From Sindora glabra (taxonomy: Eukaryota > Streptophyta > Magnoliopsida > Fabales > Fabaceae): a stretch of 64,000 nucleotides of DNA. Shown here piece after piece: positions 58,380 through 64,000 of this stretch. The notes beneath the pieces are model-generated. The model saw nothing but the letters and a program-made list of their open reading frames with translations. It did not search any database and had not been told where the DNA came from. How positions within the stretch are numbered: the first letter of the stretch is position 1; each line of letters begins with the position of its first letter. The stretch spans positions 7,463,501 to 7,527,500 of the forward strand of contig CM035230.1 in NCBI GenBank assembly GCA_020226215.1, written 5' to 3'. The translations under genes and the position numbers were made by a program.

Positions 58380-58696
58380 AGTGAGTGGGTGCAATTGTAT
58401 ACCAATTAACACTTCCACTAGAGCTTACTAATGTCTATCTAGCATTCCATGTTTCCATGCTACGAAAATACTTGCCAGACCCTTCACATGTGTTGCAACC
58501 TCAATCAATTCAAATAAATAAAAATTTATCTTATGAAGAGAAACTAGTGGCCATCATGGATAAGCAAGTCAAGAAACTTCGTTCAAAGGAGATGGCATCG
58601 GTAAAGGTGACTTGGCAAAACCATTCAGGGGAGGAAGCAACATGGGAATCCAAAGATGTTATACGTGCTAGATATCCATATCTTTTCAGCATTTAA
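58380..58696 (+). pseudogene. Chromovirus integrase C-terminus and chromodomain
   Basis: A 103-codon open stretch: VGAIVYQLTLPLELTNVYLA and FHVSMLRKYLPDPSHV form the integrase C-terminal module (family: VGxVAYRLxLP, VFHVSMLRKYxPDPSHV). KVTWQNHSGEEATWESKD then IRARYPYLF is the chromodomain (family: VKVLWRNH..EEATWE.E..M..KYP.LF). The chromodomain directs integration to marked chromatin in chromoviruses. This part is intact as read. Confidence 0.92.
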
Positions 58697-58737
58697 GGTT
58701 AGTAGTTATCTTAAGAAATTCAAGGACAAATTTCTTT

Positions 58738-58749
58738 AAGGGGGAAGAA
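58738..58749 (+). other. Polypurine tract of chromovirus
   Basis: AAGGGGGAAGAA lies immediately before the TG of the 3' LTR. It would prime plus-strand DNA synthesis. Confidence 0.9.
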
Positions 58750-61549
58750 TGTAACGGCCCTGCCGTTAATAGGTAACATAAAATCATTATAACGTAAAAT
58801 ACCACTAGATAGTTTTGATATAAACTTGGGATTATCTTAAATGGTCATAAACTATTTCTTTTCCATCTTATTGAAAGGATTTAATTTAATTTATACTTTT
58901 ATTTGGCTTAATTCCACAAATAAAGTTGAATCTATTAGAATTTGAAAAATTTTTCTAAGTCTAGGTACCTCCCTTAAAAGGTTATATGAAATATGCATTA
59001 TTTGAAAATAAAAAATCTTAGTAATTATTCCTCTTATGATTTTATATCAAAGTGTGATTTTTAATGAATTTTTGGAGACCTAAAATGGCCATTTTGAGAA
59101 GATGTTATTTTTAAAAATTTTCAAAATTTGACATTTTAAACTAAAACCCAAAATCTAGATTTTTATTCTTTAGAGTTTAGATTTTTTTGATATTTTTTTA
59201 ATTCAAATGGGGGTATTTTCTTATTTACATTTCTACCATTCAAGTTAACGTCCTCATTTACTTGAACGGCAGAAATGTAAAAAAGTTGCTAACCCTGAGA
59301 CCTAAACCCAATAACTCGTGAACCCAGTGACCCAAAAACCCTATTGACCCAAAACAAAAATGGACCTGGTATAATAAAACCCTAAACCAAGCAAAATAGA
59401 AAACACGAAAATACAGCAATAGCAAAACAGAACACAGGCACACCTTTTAACTCTTCCCTTCTTCTTCTTCCTCTTCCACATCTAACCACACAGAATAACT
59501 CTTCTTCTTCGCATTTCACACGTTTTCTTCCATTTTCTCCCTGTTTTTCCCTATTTCTTTTTATTTCTATTGGTTTCAAAATTTGGGGTTTTAGGCACCA
59601 AGATTTGAAATTTTCTTTGATTTGCTTAATAAGATAATTCTAAAGCTTCATTCTTTTAATTAGGAGTTAGATTAGCTTAATTTAGTTAGTAGATAATAAA
59701 GATTAATTTGTTTTTATGTTATGCATATAGTGTGGAATTTTTTAAGGTTTTGTAATAAGAAGCTTGATAATGTAATTGGATGTTAATTTGTGTTTAAATT
59801 GTTGTTTCATTGCTTGCACAAGGTCAAGAAACACTTCTTAGTGGCATTGGTGGCTCGTGAAGTAGGAAAAAATTAACTCAAGCATTTTAGTCATTTTGCG
59901 AGTAGATAATGTGTATTTTCATATTTTTATATACTTTCTAGATTTCTCTATACTTTGAAATATTAATTTTATTAATTTATTAATTTTTATTATTTTCTAT
60001 GTATTTTAATTCCATATATGTGTAGAGCTCTAAGCTCTCTTAAGGCAAGAACTTTAAAATTTTCTTGAGTTATAATAATTAAAGATAGTACTAAAATAAC
60101 ATTATGATGAGGAAATTGATTTATGTGACTTATTTCAAATGGTGTATTATTGGAACTTTATTGTATATGTTCTCTGAAAGGTCATTGGAGATGAAGTGAT
60201 AATGTGTTGAAGTTTCATATATGCTTCTAAAACTGATCTTTGATGAGTTAAAATGATTTAATATTGGAGATGTTGATTGTTGTGGTTAAAAGCCTTGATG
60301 AACTACTCATAGTCAAAAAGAGTATGGATTGAGATTGTTTTAAACTGTTGATATTGAGATTGTTTTAAACTGTTGATGTATGAAACTATTTATTTCCTAT
60401 AATTTTCTCATATAACTATTATTTATATATATGCATAATGTTTTAGCTATTTTTATAAACTTATTTTGGGAGAAGATTAGTTAGAACTGTAGCTAACGAC
60501 AGTGATAATGTTAACCTTGGTGCACCTTGGTTCGAATCCCAGTTAGCAGGGGAGTTGCTAACTCTATGTATCGGCCAACATATATGGATTAGTTTATTAC
60601 AACCTGATGAGTTGCGTTAAAGCTGAGAGCTCTTTTGAAATTGTTAATTCATGAGTGAAATGCTTATGTTTGTTAATCATAATTGGAAATTTCCCACCCT
60701 AAAGTGTAATTTTAATGGTTTATGTGTTTTTAAACTTATTAACTTTGATTATAATTACTTATTTATCATGAATATATTATACTAAAATTTTTACCATAAT
60801 TCTATGTTCACGATGATTTCTTATGATTAAATAACCTACTATCTACTTCTTAGCTTGAAACTTATGTTTTTGTACTCTACTTTTAATGAACATTTTAATT
60901 GTTATTTTATTAAATATGATTGTATAACTCTTATGATATCTTTTGTATTGAAGAGCTATTTGATTTTTTTTTCTAAGAAAAAACTTGTGTCATGACTTGT
61001 CTCATTTCCATTAGAAATCCATATTATATATTCACTGAATCCATGACCCACTCTTTTTGTTGTAATATTTTTCAAATAGAGATTTAGCTTCAGATCCATC
61101 ATCTGTAGCTTCTTAGTGAGAGAGGAGCATTCTCTTGTGATGAGCCACACTTTATTCATGTGGGCTTGATGTAGAACTTTTACGTATTTTTGAAAGTTAT
61201 AAATTTTAAATACTCTTAGATGTGTTCCATTAAACCCACAAGCAAGGCATATTTATGTTGATTTATATGTATGCATTTTGTTATGATGAGGAAGGATTGT
61301 CTAGTTACCAAACAATATGGATTTTATGTTAATATATATGAATTAACAGGTAAATATTGAAAATTGAGAAAATTCGTGTAGGACTATATGTATATGAAAA
61401 ATTAGTGTTTGTGTGATAGGTATATGCCTACTTGTGTTTGAAACAAGTTACATGTTATCTTATAATGTGTTAGACTGGTATGGTCTATATGGTTATAATT
61501 TTCCCTTAGGTCATGCACCAGTCGCGACACCTAGTTTTTGGTTATGACA
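58750..61549 (+). repeat. 3' LTR of chromovirus
   Basis: 2800 bp, TGTAACGGCCCTGCC to GGTTATGACA, followed by the GGCAA duplication. It carries a small 28-bp tandem duplication (around 60330-60390, TTGAGATTGTTTTAAACTGT) absent from the 5' copy. A tRNA-like segment with box B GGTTCGAATCC lies at 60529-60539. Confidence 0.93.
60480..60560 (+). other. tRNA-like segment with Pol III box B inside LTR
   Basis: GTAGCTAACGACAGTG (box A-like) is followed about 40 bases later by the canonical box B GGTTCGAATCC (60529-60539). The 5' LTR has the corresponding segment (49145-49200) with GGTTTGAATCC. It might be an ancient SINE or tRNA capture in the LTR, or a chance match. No cloverleaf was demonstrated. 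Confidence 0.4.
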
Positions 61550-61975
61550 GGCAAGTAGTAGGGCAAAGAGTAGGGAAAGGTAAGGAGTGAGATAAAAAAA
61601 GGTAAGAATAGGGTAGATAGTAAGTAGAGTATGGTATATAGTGAGATAGGATAGTATGTAGGGTAAGTAAGGTAAGAAACAAAGTAAGGAAGGATTGGAT
61701 AAAGAGTAAGGTACCGTAGTATGGTAGATGATAAGGTTTAATAAAAGGTAGTAGATAATAGAGGTAGGAAGTAAGGAGGGGTTGGGTAGGGTTGGGTTGT
61801 ATAGTGTAAGGTATGTTTAGGAGTGAGTCAAAAGGGATAAGGTAGGATAGCATGTAAGGTAGATAATAAGGTAGATTAGGTAAGGAGTGGAGTAGATAGG
61901 GGAGTCTAATATAGTAAGGTAGGGGATAGGGTAAAGAGCGAGGTAGGGTGGGGAGAGTGCAAGGTAGTTAGGTGG
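61550..61975 (+). repeat. G/A/T-rich array, right part
   Basis: Resumes exactly at the GGCAA duplication with the same GGTAAGG/TAGGG words (GTAGGGCAAAGAGTAGGG, GGATAGGGTAAAGAG) and ends near GGTAGTTAGGTGGTGG. With 42251-45968 the pre-insertion array was about 4.1 kb. Confidence 0.85.
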
Positions 61976-61979
61976 TGGT

Positions 61980-64000
61980 CATCCTGCTAGTTAGCTTGCT
62001 AGTAGTAGCGGAGGTGTTGAACCATACTATTATACACTACGAGCCATATTTGTACCACTAAAATAGTTTATCTGTTACTGTAAGCTTTTCTCATTGCTGC
62101 TTACTAGTGCTATGCAATTCCTCCAACTTAGGCTATAATGTTGATCTAGTTATTGCAAATAAAGGCCTAATAACCTTGTGTATCTCAAATCCCATGTCAT
62201 AAATGTAACTTTTTTCATTTTGGGTGCTAGTTGCCTTCATCTAAATCAAGGTCTAGTTTACCTAAGTTAGAGAACCCTCAACACCATCAATAGATGCCTG
62301 ACAAGAATGCACTTCCATTGTCTTGTTGTATTATACCTATAAAATTAAATTTGAATGTTGAATATTTTTCATGGGTACAAAGAATAATGTAAACCTAGGT
62401 CTTCTCAAAATTTGTTGTCTAATATGCCTAATGACTTTTCAGAACGGCTAAAGTATAGGTGCGAAGGAACACCTTCGAATTAGCAAGTATTAGGCCTAAT
62501 TCTTGAACCTAAAATATGATGATAAATACAACAAAGTTAAGGCATGTAATGAATAATTATGGTAAAATTAACATTTTAAACTAAAACTAATTAAAACTCA
62601 CCATTTTCCTTATATGTTTTGTAATAGAGATGGAATTATCATTGTGCAAGTTTCCTCTAATAGTAGATATCATGTTTCTTTTGTTAACCACTTGAAGTCA
62701 ATATCTTAGTTTAAGGTCTTAAAAAATGTGCTTAAGCATCCACTTAAACTTTTTTGAAAGGTTTTTCGTTGCCTGGTCCATTATGCTCTTATAATGGGTT
62801 GTGACCTTTTAAGCAAAACTCTTTTTAATCATATATGCATTCTTACAACACCACTTTGTACATGGCCTGCAAATAAGAGGAATAAATCCTACTCAAATAC
62901 TAATAATTGATAAATTAAATTATAAATACAAATATATGATGGTTATAATATAAAAAATAAATACAAATTGATATACTAAATAAAATGTAAAAATAAATAT
63001 CTCCCATTGTTTGAACTATACATCTTTTTACCCTTGTGATGTGATGGTGTAAGTGAGGGTCAACTCCATAAATCTAATTCACTTTGGTTATTTTTCCTAA
63101 TAAGACTATAAGTAAATGTAGTAATCAAATAGCAACCAAATATAACCAAATATAATTTATTACAAATGTTAAACATATATACCAATCAACAGAAATTAAT
63201 GCAAATTATTATAATTGAATGCGAACCAATATTAACAAATCACCTTATAGATGCACTCAAATTCGGCTATTATTTATACCCTTACCTATAAGGATTTGTT
63301 GAAGGATGTCTTGGATGTAGTTTGGTGTTGTATAGCCTTTTGGATGGGGTCTTGGGTAAGAGGATTAGGAGGGATATGTTAATTAGTTAGAGGTAAGGAA
63401 GCTTAGGACTTTTGTTTAGGTGACTGTAGGGTTGTTTGTAGCTCGGCCTTGAGTGTAAATATGAACACATTGTTCGTGGGGGAGGAAGATGGAATCAATG
63501 AGCCTAAATTATGACCTTTGATAATGTGGCTACGAGCCTTACTGGGAGTAAATTTACTAAATCCTTGTGAATCAATCAACATAGTATCTTATATTATTGA
63601 TCAAATAAAATAACACATTAATAAATACTAATTGACACAATAACTTATTTAATGTTAGCACTATAACTAAAATTAGTTTTAATGAAAACTACTTATACTT
63701 TCTTCATTTACAGAGAAGTAATATAATCATAGCAAAACTTAATTCATTCATCACTTAAAAGAATATATAAAGTATAAAAATGGTGTGGATTTTCAAATAA
63801 CAAGCTAAAGATATTCTCATTCAATAACTATAAAACAATTTATAATAACATGTCAAAAATGGAAAGCATACATAATAGGATGACTATATACAATATACGA
63901 TATGCTTATACACGATGGACAATGTCTAAATACAAATTCAAAGAAGGAAGATTTCAAATTTTCAAATGTAGTTTGTGGCACATGACTTTTAATTTTATTC
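61980..64000. other. Unassigned sequence, no gene recognised
   Basis: Mostly non-coding. On the minus strand a serine/threonine-rich open stretch from ~63590 to 63410 (GLGSLIPSSSPTNNVF-like composition) and a lysine-rich stretch near 62690-62880 look weakly coding. They might come from a CACTA second ORF, but no family motif is firm enough to annotate. Confidence 0.3.

Larger units (their letters stand above)
45969..61549 (+). mobile_element. Ty3/gypsy chromovirus (Tekay-like), 15.6 kb, with nested insertions
   Basis: LTR, primer site, gag, protease, RT, RNase H, integrase, chromodomain, polypurine tract and LTR all lie on the plus strand in gypsy order, flanked by GGCAA duplications. LTRs of ~2.8 kb, a gag beginning MPPKT and a C-terminal chromodomain point to the Tekay (Del) clade; that clade call is inference. 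Three LTR insertions (47715-49084, 51659-53929, 55220-56361) account for about 4.8 kb, so the original element was about 10.8 kb. Coding parts are full of stops and lack key catalytic residues, so the element is dead. Confidence 0.93.

Noticed and set aside
61542..61853. 103-codon minus-strand open frame
   Set aside because: Same array composition as above, starting at the chromovirus junction.
62680..62880. Possible CACTA second ORF on the minus strand
   Set aside because: Lysine-rich wording is only vaguely similar to that family and the frame is broken; not enough to annotate as a gene.
1..64000. A new multi-gene defence, biosynthetic or regulatory system
   Set aside because: Only one intact small gene is present; the other recognisable proteins are parts of standard transposable element families. 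The unusual parts are repeat structure, not a gene system.

Overview
The window looks like a gene-poor, repeat-dense stretch of a plant nuclear genome, probably a dicot. It is strongly AT-rich, layered with Ty1/copia and Ty3/gypsy LTR retrotransposons, solo LTRs and CACTA DNA transposons, and holds only one gene that looks intact: a small cysteine-rich non-specific lipid transfer protein (nsLTP) near 21.6 kb. Nothing is prokaryotic: no operons, no CRISPR and no phage genes. I cannot name the species from sequence alone.

Layout: (1) 1-3.34 kb: a ~410-bp-spaced duplication, then a truncated Copia relic on + with LTR, tRNA-Met-type primer binding site, gag, protease and integrase; it stops at a tRNA-derived SINE-like unit. 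(2) 3.63-4.30 kb: a probable solo LTR. (3) 4.35-6.43 kb: a decayed CACTA (En/Spm) TNP2-type transposase on +, with traces of DUF4218 and DUF4216. (4) 7.5-15.8 kb: one Tat-like Ty3/gypsy relic on -, split by two later insertions (a solo LTR at 7885-10108 and a 1.7-kb LTR-like block at 10492-12208). (5) 15.9-21.5 kb: no recognisable genes; an LTR-like fragment, a foldback element and a short palindrome. (6) 21.6-23.1 kb: the nsLTP gene with TATA box, signal peptide, complete eight-cysteine motif and an intron at the last cysteine.

(7) 23.7-31.5 kb: a gypsy 5' end on - whose LTR was hit by a complete but decayed 7.1-kb Copia element (24372-31456, CAATT target duplication). (8) 32262-35032: a non-autonomous CACTA element with terminal and subterminal repeats. 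(9) 35-42 kb: unassigned sequence with a few exon-like stretches, ending in a degenerate C-rich telomere-like block. (10) 42.25-61.98 kb: a G/A/T-rich, nearly C-free tandem array built from GGTA/TAGGG-like words, interrupted by a 15.6-kb Tekay-like chromovirus (45969-61549, GGCAA target duplication). That chromovirus itself carries three later LTR insertions, two of them with perfect 5-bp target duplications. (11) 62-64 kb: unassigned.

The retroelements are dead. In the chromovirus all three integrase catalytic residues are changed by G-to-A type substitutions and the protease DSG motif is lost; in one aligned stretch its two LTRs differ only by transitions, as expected of methylated-cytosine decay. 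The main value of the window is a readable insertion history and the unusual telomere-word array. I found no evidence for a new multi-gene system.
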